A stretch of 64,000 nucleotides of DNA from Apium graveolens. Its lineage: Eukaryota > Streptophyta > Magnoliopsida > Apiales > Apiaceae. Each line of letters starts with the position of its first letter. Position 1 is the first letter of the stretch. The translations under genes were made by a program, and so were the position numbers. Location: the NCBI RefSeq assembly GCF_009905375.1, contig NC_133655.1, positions 169,135,141-169,199,140 on the forward strand. Reading direction: 5' to 3'. Below are positions 1-12,025 of the stretch, in pieces. The notes beneath the pieces are model-generated. The model was given only the letters and a program-made list of their open reading frames with translations. It did no database searches and was not told where the DNA came from.

Positions 1-1216
1 TTTAGGCGTGCAATATACCGTTGGATTCGTTTTTTCGAGACGGATCTAATGGAGTGATCAATTTTAGTTTATATAAAAGTTTTGAACTGTTTATATTTCC
101 ATGAAGTGTTTTAAAGCTGTTTTTGACTGTTTTTAATTGCATTTAAATGCTTCATGTGATACATAGAGATGTCTAATGCTTAGACCAATATGCTAGATGA
201 TGTAACATGCCTACCTTGATGTTTATTCATGTTTATATATGTGATATATGCTTAGTTTATCATGCGATGATAGATTTAGGTGAACTTAAATGAACATAAG
301 GCGTTTGTTAGATAACCTAGTATAGTGAAATTGTTTCATAACCTTAAAAACAATATTATGAATACAATCATGAGATTCTTGTGTTTGTGAAACACGTAAT
401 TGAATATGAATTTTTGATATGAGAGAAAGGATGATTCTGTCAACAACAGATTTCTATCTGTAAGAAAGGGTTATTAAGTGACGCCTCTTGACAATGCTCC
501 ACCCGATCTGGGAATCATCTGATTATTGATTATTGATTTGAAATATTTAATTTAAAAGGAAGAATCTCTTTATAATATGATTATGATTGTAACATAATAT
601 AATCCCTCTAAAATTAAATAATATCAAGTAGTAATTGGCCAATGACACAACAGGCTTGTGTCGGTCATAGCCTTCCAACATGGTAGAAAGTAGTTCTTAT
701 TTTTGAATCATTGTTGTTTCGTGCCACAGCCGAGGGCTTTGATTTCGAAATAAGAAATACTTGTCTATTACATAGAGATGTGTACATTGAATAAGAATCT
801 AAAGGTCGGTACGTGCCACAGCCGTGGGCCTTTGGGACTGATTCAATTGTACGGAATGTTGGGTTAGACTTGACTTAGAATATTGAGTTTGTCGTGCCAC
901 AGCCGTGACTCAATTATTCAAGAGGCTAAAGTTTGATTAGGGAATAACATTAGATGTAATTGACAAGAGTTGTCTGCCTATTGAACATTACATGGCGTTT
1001 CATGCCACAGCCGGGGTTGTGTAATGGAATGTAGGATCCTTATTCCCACTAGCATTATGAATGCTTAATTTTTCAAGTAGGGGGTTGAATAAATTAGATA
1101 AACTAGTGGGAGCCACTTATGAATAAAGACCCGATTCATATAGTGTTTTGAAATGAAATCAAATATTTGCTAAGTGTTGTTATGTGTTTATCATTTACAG
1201 ATTTACTTTGTACGTT
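1..1216 (+). other. C1 untranslated leader with four repeated motifs
   Basis: No coding frame is evident upstream of gag. The stretch holds four copies of a CGTGCCACAGCCG-type motif at 720-736, 812-828, 893-909 and 1001-1017, spaced 92, 81 and 108 bp. A TTTACAG sequence ending at 1200, just before the first good gag ATG at 1217, resembles a splice acceptor, but this is not proof of splicing. The start of the leader and the primer-binding site are outside the window. Confidence 0.6.
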
Positions 1217-2230
1217 ATGTCTTCTGCACTATCACTCAGGAGCATACTGGATGCTCACAAATTGACTGGTCCTAATTATGCTGACTGGCTTCGAAACTTG
1301 AGAATTGTTCTCAGGATTGAGAAGCTGGAATATGTGATTGACTCACCTAAGCCTACTGAACCTGCTAGTGATGCACATAATGATGAACATGTTGTGTATC
1401 GTAAGTGGATAGATGATGCAAATGTTGCTCAATGCATCATGCTAGCTTCCATGAACATTGAGCTACAGAAGCAACATGAGCATATGGATGCTCACACTAT
1501 CCTCGTGCATCTACAAAAGTTGTATGATGTGGCAGGGAGGACAGCTCGATATGAGATATCGAAGGAGCTGTTCGGTTGTAGGATGTCTGAGGGATCATCT
1601 GTGAATGACCATGTAGTTAAGATGATCAATTTGATTGAATGTCTTGGACAACTTGGTTTTGCCATGGATGGGGAGTTGAGCCAAGACTTGGTCTTGCAAT
1701 CGCTTTCGAGTTCGTTCTCGCAGTTTGTTGTGAACTTTCACATGAATAAGTTGGATGTCAGCCTGCCTGAACTCCACAACATGTTGAAGACTGCGGAATC
1801 GAATTTTCCCCCTAAGAAGAGTTCTGTTCTTCTAATTGGTGAAGGTTCCAATACTAGGAAAAGGAAGAGGAACCCTTCCAAGAAGAAGAAAGTAGGTGAG
1901 AAAATGCCGGTTCCACCAAAAGCTGAAGACCCCAAGAGCAAAGTTGTTTGCTTTCACTGTAACAAGGTGGGGCACTGGAAGAGGAATTGTAAGGTTTACC
2001 TTGCAGAATTAAAGAAGAAGAAGGGTAGTGAGACTACCGCTTCTGATTCAGGTATGTTCATGATAGAAGTGAATATGTCATTAAATCAAATTTCTACTTG
2101 GGTATTAGATACCGCCTGTGGTTCTCAAATCTGCAATTTGTTGCAGGGACCAAGGAGAAGTAGGACTCTTGAGGAAGAGGAGGTGATTCTACTGATGGAA
2201 ATGGAGCAAGAGTTGCTGCTGAAGATGTAG
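1217..2230 (+). pseudogene. gag: Copia Gag and start of protease (C1)
   Basis: Gag forms the cytoplasmic particle that packages element RNA. I choose the ATG at 1217 (MSSALSLRSILDAH) over the upstream one at 1184 because the conserved Copia Gag N-terminus starts there. A UBN2-type Gag core fills roughly the first 200 residues. A basic stretch follows, then the CCHC knuckle CFHCNKVGHWKRNC, then the protease motif VLDTACGSQIC; family members usually have DTGCGSHIC. The reading frame is lost near 2160, and the ORF closes in an unrelated tail at 2230. Gag itself is otherwise open, but the protease is broken and its active site is altered. Confidence 0.85.
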
Positions 2231-3974
2231 AATCATTTCATTTACATATGCCTACGGGCAAGACTATTATTTTAAATAATTGTTATTTTGTTCCCTCGAT
2301 TGTGAGGAATATTATTCCATGTTAGACTTGGCTGGATTTTCATTTATTATTGAGAATAATGAATGTTCTATTCTTAGAAATAATATTCTTTATGGACGTG
2401 GTGCTTTAAATAATGGTCTGTATTTATGTGACATAATTTACTTCAGATTGAACAAACTAATAAAAGAAAAGGGATGATGAAAATCTCACTTTATAGTGGC
2501 ATTGCAGTCTCCATTTAGTAGACATGGAGAGAGGACTACAAATTTGCTAGGAATGGTACACACAGATGTATGTGGACCAATGTCTACGCAAGACATGGGT
2601 GGATTTTCATACTTCATTACTTTCATAGATGATAGATCTGGATTCGGATATGTGTTTGATGAAACACAAGTCTGAGGCCTTTGAAAGGTTCAAAGTATAT
2701 AAGTATGAAGTGGAGAAACAACCAAACATAGTATTATAACTCTTCGATCAGATCGAGGTGGTGAATACTTTAATGGAGTGTTTCTAGATTATCTCAAAGT
2801 AAATGGTATAGTCTCCCAGTGGACGCCTCCAGATTGGTATCTGAAAGGAGAAATCGAACTTTATTAGACATAGTTCGGTCCATGATGAGCTATGCAAATC
2901 TTCCAGTATTCCTATGGGGTTATGCATTGGAAACCTCAGCATATTTACTGAATAAGGTGTTTTCCAAATATGTTCCTCAAACTTCGTATAAGATATGGAA
3001 AGAAAGGAAATCGAGTCTTAAACACGTTAAGATTTGGGGATGTCCAGCTTATGTCAAGAAAGTTGACCCAGATAAGCTGGAATCTCGATCCATAAAATGT
3101 AGTTTTGTGGGATATCCTAAAGAGATTTTAGGGTATTACTTTTACACCGATCATCGGGTGTTTGTCTCCAGACATGCTACCTTCTTGGAAAAGGAGTTTA
3201 TCCTTGAAGGAAATAGTGGGAGAAAAATTGAACTTGATGAAGTTCAAGAAGCACAAACTACTACGGATCAAGTGGAAACACCTGTTCTGACTGAACAACC
3301 TTTTGTGGAACAGCCCATTCATAGATCAGGGAGAGTGTCTCGCCAACCTGAGAGGTAATATGGCCTTGTCATTGGGAATGACAATGAGTTGTCGATCATT
3401 GATGATGACGACCCTGTGACCTATAATGAGGCTATGAGTAGTGTTGACTCAGAGAAATGGCAAAGTGCCATAAAATCCGGAATGGAATCTATGTATACGG
3501 TATACGAAAGAATGATTAGAGCAGATGGCCAGGTGGAGACCTTTAAGGCCAGGCTTGTGGAAAAAGGATTCAAACAAAGGAAATGGATTGACTTTGATGA
3601 AACCTTTTACCTATAGCCCTGTTATAATCAGTTCGGATTTTGCTTGCGATTGCTGCTTACTACGACTATGAGATCTGGCAAATAGCCAGATGGTTTTCTT
3701 TCCAAGAGAAATGAAAACCTAGTGTGTAAGATACTGCGAACCATATATGGTTTAAAGCAAGCTTCTCGAAAGATGGAACATTCGTTTTGATGAGACAATC
3801 AAAGAGTTTGATTTTATCAAAAACGAAGATGAACCATGCGTCTACAAAAGGGTTAGTGGGAGCGCGGTAACATTTCTTGTATTGTATTGAATTAGAGTTG
3901 ACACACATAACAACATAGCAGACCCACTCACAAAGCTACTTTATGAAAGTCACTTTGATCGTCATAAAGACTAG
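2231..3974 (+). pseudogene. pol: Copia pol remnant: integrase, RT fragment, RNase H tail (C1)
   Basis: Pieces of the pre-integrase and integrase core are scattered over 2280-2820 in shifting frames. The best stretch, 2819-3358, holds the integrase C-terminal part (RRNRTLLDIVRSMMS, KIWGCPAYVKK, FVGYPKE). The RT start follows at 3389-3616 (EKWQSAIKSGMESM, FKARLVEKGF). Around 3885 the sequence jumps to the last RNase H residues (DPLTKLL), so the YVDD catalytic box and most of RNase H are deleted. The remnant ends with a TAG at 3972-3974. It cannot encode an active polymerase. Confidence 0.85.
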
Positions 3975-4010
3975 ATGGGTATTAGATACCAGAGTGATTG
4001 GCTTTAGTAC

Positions 4011-4020
4011 AAGTGGGAGA
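4011..4020 (+). promoter_or_regulatory. Polypurine tract of C1
   Basis: AAGTGGGAGA lies directly before the 3' LTR. In LTR elements this purine run survives RNase H cleavage and primes plus-strand DNA. Its position and composition are typical of plant Copia. Confidence 0.8.
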
Positions 4021-4021
4021 T

Positions 4022-5693
4022 TGAAAGGAATATGTCCTAAGTCCAATCATGTATTAGGATTTAGGAATAACTCTTTATGTAATCTATTTTGATTTCATTG
4101 ATTTTAATACAAGACTTCTTTTGTTTTTATTACGGGCTCTATCTATTTAAGTGTTTAAATAAGATATACCATAGTTTAGAGTAAAGCTTTTTATGGATTA
4201 TGATGAGATCATAATAGTGAGACCTAAAAAGATGATAACTCTAAACTTAAATAGTTCCTGGTCATAGGATTACTAACTGGTAATTAATAATCCGCAAAGA
4301 TCGGTACATACTATGTTTGCTTCATTATGAAGGATGTTTGTTCTCATAGACATTTGTGTGGTGACACTATAGCTAGTATGTAGGTGCTTATTATGGAATA
4401 AGTTCACTGAACATGACTCGCACAGCTGAACAACTGATGGAGTTCACTCACGTGTCAGCAGTTGTTCACATAGTGATAGTTGTACAAGTATCCTTAGACT
4501 TGAGGTCATCATAGTCATCTTGTGTACACTGAACTATGCTTTGGTTTAGTTCTTAGTCTCCGGGGACAATTATTAGGGCTCTACTGGGTATAGGAATTTG
4601 TACACGAAGATAGTGTATGATCAATATAGGATCTACCCCTTCCAGTGAAGGAAGCGAATGTTCAAGGCTGATCCACTTATGCTAGTTCAGGAATCTCTGG
4701 CCAGAGTGAATGAAATTAGAAAGGAGTTTCTAATTTGCATAGAACTACGCATAGTAAATGGTAAGCAAGTGATTAAATTAGATAGGCTTGACACGAGATC
4801 CATGCCTTGTATTTAATCGGGACATTGTAGGGTAGAAGGAGTTTATTGTACGGTAACTATTCACTGACAGGTTCTTGGTATTCTAAGCAGTGAATTCATA
4901 TTATCCGGATAGTCACGATATGTTGAGAAGCATCACTCACGATGTAGAATAAATGTGATTAATTAATTAATCATATTTAATAAATTAGAGAATTTATATA
5001 AATAATGATAAAATAGTTTTATTATTATTTATTTCTACTACCGGCTTAATATTGAACCTACAGGGTCACACCATAAAAGGAGAATGATTTAATGGTGGAG
5101 GAATTAATTAATAATGGCTAATAATTATTTATTTGTGAAATAAATAATTAATTGGAAAATTTAATAATTGATTAAATGAGATTTAATTGATTATAAATTA
5201 ATTAAGAAAAGTTCTTAATATTAATAATTAAGGATTTAATTTTTGGAAATTAAATCAAGAGAGAGAATTATTTCTAAAGTGTTTAGAAAAAAGGATTAAT
5301 AATTAAAAGGTGTTTTAATTATTAATGAGAATAATAAATGGGATAATAATAATAATATTTATGGGAAAATTTCAGCTGAAAATTTTGCCTATAAATACAC
5401 TATTATAGACCCTATTTTTATTCGAACAAGAGAACCCGAAAACCCAAAAAGTTTGGAAAACCCAATTCTTTCCACCTCCTTCCTCCTCCTTAACATCGTT
5501 TTCTTGGTGGATACCGGTGGAGTGCTTCACACTTGAGGAGCAACTGCTAAGGATCTCTGATCGTTGTCTCTGAATTATTTTAAAAGGTTAGATTCGATCC
5601 CTCGAATTTTTATTCATGATTTATATGCTTTTATTTGGATTTTGTATGTGTAAAAGTGTTTTATCATGCCCCCGCTGCGTTTAAAATCCAACA
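4022..5693 (+). repeat. 3' LTR of C1
   Basis: About 1.67 kb, starting TGAAAGGAATATGTCC next to the polypurine tract and ending AATCCAACA. It aligns along its length with the solo LTR at 17391-18941: shared blocks include CTACCGGC.TAATATTGAACC and the ACACGAGATCCATGCC region. The TG start follows the polypurine tract by one base. The inner TGTCC at 4033 is the start that matches the solo copy best. Confidence 0.88.
5390..5397 (+). promoter_or_regulatory. TATA box in C1 LTR
   Basis: TATAAATA lies about 300 bp before the LTR end, in GCC-TATAAATA-CAC. The related LTR has a TATAAATA at the equivalent place (18605-18612), which supports its being the Pol II core promoter of the family. Confidence 0.6.
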
Positions 5694-7638
5694 CTAAATA
5701 CACATTAAATTTCCACATTAATTACATGTGAAATTCTTCTCCAAAGCCCAATACAGACCAGGCTGGTATAGGATCGTAATAGACAAGAGACAGCCCAAAC
5801 GGTTAAAACCCACTAGTAGAGGTCGTCAAGGTCCATGAACATGAGCTGTTCACGGACTAGGCCCAATACAGCTAGAAGAGCATACACATATTGATAAGTG
5901 GATTTTATATCTACTTGGAACGCTTCATTACAAACTTAAGTTGGTGTTTTGGACTCAAGTTGTTGGTATTTTTGATGTGTTTTTGCGTTATTGCATTTCA
6001 GGCATCAGTTAAATGAAGGAAGAAGCTTTTCAAAGAAATATGCTGAAAAGAGATCAGAATTGGAAGCCTAGGACATTCTAAATTTGTAGAGACTCTCGTT
6101 AGCTTCGCGTGGGCAGTTGAATCGCCTAATTCTGATGAGCAGAACTCAAGATACGGCCAAAAGAAGAATTATCAGAATTTTTCCAGAATGCCAGCGCGGC
6201 CACGCCAAAGTCAGCGCGCCCTCGCCGCTGAAACACTATTCCAGCGCAGCCGCGCCCCGCGCCCTGTTTCTGTACCAGAATCCTGATTTTAGTTGAAATT
6301 AAATATTTTGAGAGTCCTGGTCATCCCGGAGCCTATTCATACCAATAAAAAGACGTTTTTAACAAGAAGGGGACCTGGGAGAGCAATAAGAAGACCTAGA
6401 GAGTACGAGACGACTACGGAGAAGAAGACTTTTATTTTCTTTGATTTAGGCGATACTTGGATGCTTGTTTTTTATTTGTCTTTGAACCCTAGTACTCTTA
6501 TATTGTTTATTATCATGCTTTCATTGTAATCCATGGTGATGATGAGTTCGATTATGAGCTAATCGTTATTGTGGGGTTCTAACAGATTTACTTATGGATT
6601 TCTATAGTTAATTTGTTTCAATATCTTGGTATGTGGTGATTGATTGATATCCTAGTATTGGTTGTGCTTATTCGTCTTATATGTGTAGCTAACATATAAA
6701 ATAGCGTGTTAATCTCTATTGAAGCGACAGTGAATATACAGGTTTAGAAGTTGTCATGCTAGCATAGGTTCATGTATAATTGTTATACATGATTCGTAGG
6801 TAATTTTAACCATCTTACTTTCCCTATGTAATCACGATAGATAACTTGTTCATTAAACCTTTATGTTGTCAAATTTCATAGACATATAGGGTCTCAACAT
6901 AATTGGTGTCTATTCAACTTCTATCTCTTTTATGGATGTCTGGTAGTAGGGTATTCGTACAACGAAAGTTGGCGTTTACTAGTTTCGTGTTATCTGATTA
7001 GTTGTCATCGCCATCACATGCTAAGGTTTAGAACAGTGACTTTAAATGAAGTAGTAATGAAGTTAGAATCCCATGTTTGTCTCATATAGTTAAATCAATC
7101 ACTTTTATTCGTAGTTAATTGCATGTTAGTTAATTATTAGTTATAACCAATCTCGACTTGTTATTTATCTTAGCATCGAGCGATAACCATACATTGTTGC
7201 ATAGGGGCATAAATTGAACTTAACCTAAACCAGTCTCTGTGGGAACGAATCTGATTTATATCTTATACAACTTGCGAACGCGTATACTTACGTGAATTTT
7301 AGCGCGTGTTTTCGCCATAACACATGTGTCCAAAATGGACATAAATTCCTACAAGAAAGGATCTAGAATTCATTCCCTTAAAAAGTCCTAATTACCATCT
7401 AAGTAGGAGACTTATCTACCAAGTATCCCCGCACAAGTATAACCCTAGACTAATCTCTATATAAAGGGCTCTACTCCTCAACTTAGAACTACGTTTTTGG
7501 CTTGATTCTCTACAACATAGAGATACGTAGGCATCTCACGAGGACCGATGATTCCTACTGTGAGAGCAGCCATTAAAGCTCGAAACTCATAAATCCTAGC
7601 ATTAATTACTAACGCACCCTAGTTTTTATTCCACAACA
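5694..7638 (+). repeat. 5' LTR of X, interrupted
   Basis: The first ~20 bp are displaced by C1. The LTR resumes as CTAAATACACATTAAAT, matching the 3' LTR copy around 39293. It is interrupted by a solo LTR at 5892-7322 and ends CCACAACA just before the PBS. Without the insert it would be about 0.53 kb. TATATAAAGG near 7460 may be its TATA box. Confidence 0.7.
5892..7322 (+). mobile_element. Athila-type solo LTR
   Basis: It begins TGATAAGTGGATTTTAT and ends TTTTCGCCATAACA. Both ends match, in opposite orientation, the LTR of the Athila-like element at 18942-20404 (TGATAAGTGGCATTTTAT and TTTCGCCCTAACA). It also has a GC-rich block at 6190-6260 in the same relative place. No internal region or second LTR is present. 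The flanks CATAT (5887-5891) and CATGT (7323-7327) match at four of five bases, consistent with an aged target-site duplication. The 78-codon ORF at 6293-6529 inside it is not a recognised gene. Confidence 0.8.
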
Positions 7639-7640
7639 TT

Positions 7641-7658
7641 TAGCATCGTCTGTGGGAA
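7641..7658 (+). promoter_or_regulatory. Degenerate primer-binding site of X
   Basis: TAGCATCGTCTGTGGGAA lies 2 bp after the LTR end. The usual Tat-branch site reads TGGCGCCGTCTGTGGGAA. The three differences are all G-to-A or C-to-T, as expected from deamination at methylated cytosines. Confidence 0.65.
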
Positions 7659-7665
7659 AACAACA

Positions 7666-8139
7666 ACAACCACGGTGAACACACGGAGTAGAAACAACAG
7701 TGGAGCTGATGGTCCTATCCCATCACGGATGATCGCCTCAATAGTGGAGATACCTCTGCACTCAACATATGCCTCCACATAAGGAGGAACCTCTGTAGGG
7801 GCATTTGAGTCTCAGCCACAAGGGACGAATCCCCCGGCTCCTCAAGGGACGAATCTCCAATTTTAGCAACTACATGCACCTATGAACCATCAACCCGTTG
7901 GTTATGAGTATTCCACGATCGTGACCACTAACCTCCCTACGGAATGCCTCTATACCCCGAGATTGGAGGAAGTGGAAACTCTAATTGGAGTGAAGGACAA
8001 GAGCGGATGCCCCAATACATCCGTGGCTTATCTCCCATCCCTAAGAACCAAGAATTCTTTGAACCCTACTTTGCTAGTGACTCTGAATCATCCGAATGAT
8101 GAGGTCGCTCCACGAAGGAGGCGTGCTAAGTCCTTGTAG
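7666..8139 (+). pseudogene. gag: Tat-like Gag N-terminal remnant (X)
   Basis: One frame runs from about 7666 to 8139, with stops near 7767 and 7864. Its open end (7882-8139, 85 codons) starts MNHQPVGYEYSTIV and ends in a basic RRRRAKSL tail. I recognise no catalytic or zinc-binding motif. The position, directly after the LTR and PBS, is the reason for calling it gag. At about 8140 it meets the truncated 3' end of element S. Confidence 0.45.
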
Positions 8140-8226
8140 CTTTTACCAATTTTACTGAGTCAATCTGAATCCAAAGTGATTTTTGACAAAGTTTGATATC
8201 AGCTTGTCTTCTGCATTTCTCAGGAC

Positions 8227-11200
8227 TTAAGCTAATGTAGCCTTGACTTGCTTCATTTCTTCATCTTGACTTCCAATCTGGTAGATTGCAGTCCTAAGTG
8301 CTGAGATGTGATTTCTTTCCACTCCATCACCAAGTCTGATTACTCTTGGATGAGATGAGTCTTCATTATAGCACAAACATTTCTCTTTCAGAATAACTTC
8401 AAGTTTAGCAGAATTCTTCTTCATTGGAATTTCACTTCCATCATCTTCAACTATATTTGGAACAAATTCTGCAACCATTGATCCAGAGATTCTGGCTTTA
8501 TCCCTTATGGTCTTCATGATGAAATTTGACCATCTTCTGATAATCTCAGACTTTATCTCCAAAAGATAATGAAAGAATTGAAGTTCTTTTAGAGATTTGT
8601 TCAGCACATCTGATTCTGACATTTTGTATGTTCTTCCATCTTCAAGAAATAGAATCAGCTTTTCTTTGACATTACTCTTATCATGAGCATCAAGTACCAC
8701 TTGAACAGATATAACCTTGTCAAGGTGTTTCTGTGTAACTTCCTCAAGTGGTTTGTCAGTTAATAAAAATGGATCTCTAATAATTACTTCAACTCCTGTT
8801 TTGATTTTGGCTTCTTCAAAACCTAATCCAGCTCTGTCTCTTGCTTCTCTGGCTTTCAATCCAACAGTCATGAAATCAGATAGCAGTTGACTTTTCTTAG
8901 TATCTGATGGTTTAACATTTTTCCATAGGAGTTTCTTCTTATCAGTAACTGTCATCTTGCCCAAATTAACTTGAGCTCTGTCAGAGGTTGATGTCTTGAT
9001 GACTTGATCAGGATTTGTTGTTTTATTTATACCTTGCTGTTCTGAAATGTCTTCACTCTGAATAACTTGAGCTATGTCAGATTTTGTTTTGGATTCTTCT
9101 GTTATCTTTCTTCTTTTCAGAGTTTCAACAGTCTCATCTTCAGTAACTGTATCATCAAAAACCTGAACCATTTTGCACACAGGATTCATCAGGATTTGAG
9201 GAATCTTCATCTCCTGTTTCTTTGTTGGTTCATCAATCTTTCCTTTCCCTTTTGCCTTGGGATCAATTTCAACTTGTGATCTTGTCTAGGGCTTTGAAGC
9301 CTTAGAAGTTGACCTTTCCTTGATCACAATGCCTTTTGCCTTAGGCCTTGGAGATTTCTTTGCATTAGAAGCCTTAGATTTAAGATTTGTCTTCTCAGCT
9401 ACAAATCTAGCTTCTTCCTCCTTTAGATTCTCTAAATCCATTCCAGGATTATGCTTAAAAAATAATCTTCTAGCAATCTCTTCATCAAGTGTCTGAATCT
9501 TGGGATCCTTATAATAGATAGTAGTCTCTCTTCCCTTAAGCTTCAGAGTTTGTAAAAACTTCTGAGAGTCTTGACTTTCATCTTGAATCAGAATATCAGG
9601 CTTTGTCATCAGACTTTGATCATCAGAACTTGCTTTCAAAACTTGAGCATTTACAGCTTCAGAACTTGTATTCTTCTGTGTAGAAGATTTGCTAGAATCA
9701 GGATTTAGTTTCTGTGAAGAAACTTTGCTGCCTTGCCCTTGACCTTTGCCCTTGTTAGGGTTTCCCTGGTCATCTCCTTTATCATCCTTCTTCTTCAGTA
9801 CTTGAATAGTTGTGCATTTGGACTTAACTACCTTATCCCCCCTTTTGGCATCATCTGATAGGAGTAGAGAGAGAAGAAGTTCCACTGAAGATTGGATTTC
9901 ATTCAGTTGAGTCTGTTGAGCAGCTTGATTTTGTAGGACCTCAGCAAGTTGGGCCTGCTGCTCTTCTTGAACTTTCTCAATAGCTTCAACTTTCTCTTGA
10001 ATAGGTCTGATAAACCTCTTCTTGTCTAGCTTGATCTCCATATCCAGCTTATCAGCTTTTTCCAGAAGTTTATCAACCTTTTCATGAGTCTGTGAGTGTA
10101 GACCTTGAAGACTTTTAGTACTGAGAGCTGTGACTTTAAGTTGAGCTTTGATGTCAGAATTTGTCAACAATCATCAGCTTTTGCAATATGATCTGTCAGA
10201 ACTTTTGAGCTTGGAATGAAGTCAAATTCATTCCACTTCTTGGTCCATTCAACTCCTGTGTGAGTTTCTTCCCATAGAACAGGAGCATCTTCTTCAATAA
10301 ACTTTTTAAGTAGTGTCTCATTTCCAAGAATTTGAGCTGAAGTGTTTACTGGAGCTGACTCTCCAGAACTTGCTAGAAGCTCATCATCTTCTGACAACAC
10401 AAGAGTGTGTATGGATGTAGGATATTCTGGTACAACTTCATCTGTTTCCACATCCAGAATTGGAGTAGTTGGTATTTCAGCATTTAATGGAGAAACAGGT
10501 GGAGTTGTCACTTGTCCTTGTGGTGCTTTCAGAAACAAGACAGATGGAATGTTCAGCCTATGAATGTCAATTTCAGGACTTAATCCTGAATCTTCAACTA
10601 TAATTATTTCTTTGATTGGAGAGATAAGAGGTGTGATCACTGTATCTTGAACAGTGTCTTCAGCTTGAGGTGGAGGTTGCAGAGCTTCAATTACTATTGG
10701 TTCTGATGAGATCTGAGATTCCTGATCCTCTTCCTCAGCTTCTTTAGCAGCCTCAGATTGAGATTGTGCCATATGCCTACTTGCTCTCATCTTCTTTGAT
10801 CTTCTGGATGATGGAGGAGTTGCTTGAGCAGCATCAGAACTTGAAGTACTTCCTTTTTAAAATTCCAAAATCCTTAGCTTCAGTTACCTCTTTCTGAAAA
10901 ATTTCCTTTTCAGCTTCTATTGTCACAGGTTTTGATGCATGAACCTGGACTTGCTCATCTTCATCAGATTCATCCCTCAGAATTATTTTTCTTCTTCTCC
11001 TTGGTGGAGATTGAGGAACTGATTTTGCTCTTGAAGATTTTACAACTGCCACCTTTTGGGAAGTACCAGAGGTTGGTTTGGTAGTAGGTGATGATGGTTG
11101 TGGTTGAGAAGATTTTGCTGGTTGGAAATAGGTTCTGATGGTAGGCTGTGGTTGAGAGCTCGAAGGTTGTGTTGGTGGAGGTTGAGAGGGTGCAACTTCA

Positions 11201-12025
11201 GGAAATTTGGGTGTGTATGTGTTGGGGTCAGAGTTTACTATGAACTGTTTTACAGAATTAGGAATTTGAAGGGGTCTTAGTATCTCTTTCTTATTATTAG
11301 TAGATAACAAGTCTGTGAAGGCCCTTTTAGCAAGTTCAAAAGGTTGAAGTGACTCACTAAAGTTTTGGGGCTTATCAGGACAACAAAAATTGTAAATGAG
11401 TTGACAAAATCTAGCAAAGTAAATAGTATTTGGGTCCTCATTCATCCTATCCCCAATAAAACCCAAATAGCAGTAGCATGATCAAAGTGAGTTTGATTTA
11501 GAAGTGCATACCCTATTTGCTGACTCATAATGGGAATGGCATCAAAGTTGGAGCATTTGTTGGCAAAAGCTCTGGTGATGCAGTTAAAGAAAAAACTCCA
11601 CTCCCTTCTAATGTATGGCCTCTTCGGTTATCCCAGCTTGGACAAACCTTTCTCATAGCCAAGATTGGCCATCATACTTTGTAGAAGTGGCTCCTCAATC
11701 TGAGCATTGAAATTGCAATTTTTTGGCAGATGTAGAGCTTGTCGAACAGTAGACACAGTAACAGATGCTCATCTTCCCCTGTTGTGAGAATAATACTTAG
11801 GGACCCAGCTTCACCACCATCATCATAAACTCTACTCCTCCAAAACTCCAGTATCTGTGTTCCTGAGAGTAATTGTGGTTGGGTCAAAGCATACCCAATC
11901 TCACTACGAGTAAGAAAGTCTTGGATGAAGTGAAGATCTAATGAAGCTTCGTCCTTGCTGAGAATAGCCATATAATTGTTGGGGACGAACTTGGCTCCAT
12001 TAAAGATAATGTCCTTGGGTGCCAT
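8227..12025 (-). pseudogene. Giant extra ORF downstream of Sirevirus pol, unknown function
   Basis: The frame opens at 12025 (MAPKDIIFNGAKFVPNNYM) and, allowing for about four frameshifts (near 11700, 11470, 10857 and 10167) and two stops (near 11625 and at 9286), runs to 8227, roughly 1270 codons. In order it shows: a globular N-terminal part (12025-11280); a Pro/Ser/Gln-rich linker with a basic PPRRRRK patch (11250-10970); an acidic Pro-rich section (10790-10170); a likely coiled coil rich in Gln/Glu/Leu (10120-9870); a Lys/Ser-rich stretch; and a mixed-charge C-terminal part (9210-8227). I see no convincing signal peptide or membrane segment. Sirevirus extra ORFs are often called env-like, but this sequence does not support that role. 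A captured host gene is an alternative. Confidence 0.6.

Larger units (their letters stand above)
1..5693 (+). mobile_element. Ty1/Copia LTR retrotransposon C1, 3' part, decayed
   Basis: The order leader, Gag with a CCHC knuckle, Asp protease motif, integrase, reverse-transcriptase fragment, polypurine tract and LTR is that of Ty1/Copia. The 5' LTR and primer-binding site lie left of the window. The coding part has frameshifts, stops and a large deletion in RT/RNase H, so it is dead. The 3' LTR ends at AATCCAACA, where Tat-like element X resumes about 20 bp into its own LTR, so C1 was inserted into X. A related solo LTR occurs at 17391-18941 and again at 32224-35260. The exact Copia lineage is not assigned. 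Confidence 0.9.

Noticed and set aside
6293..6529. 78-codon ORF inside the solo LTR
   Set aside because: No domain, lies in LTR sequence, and is not preserved in the related LTRs.
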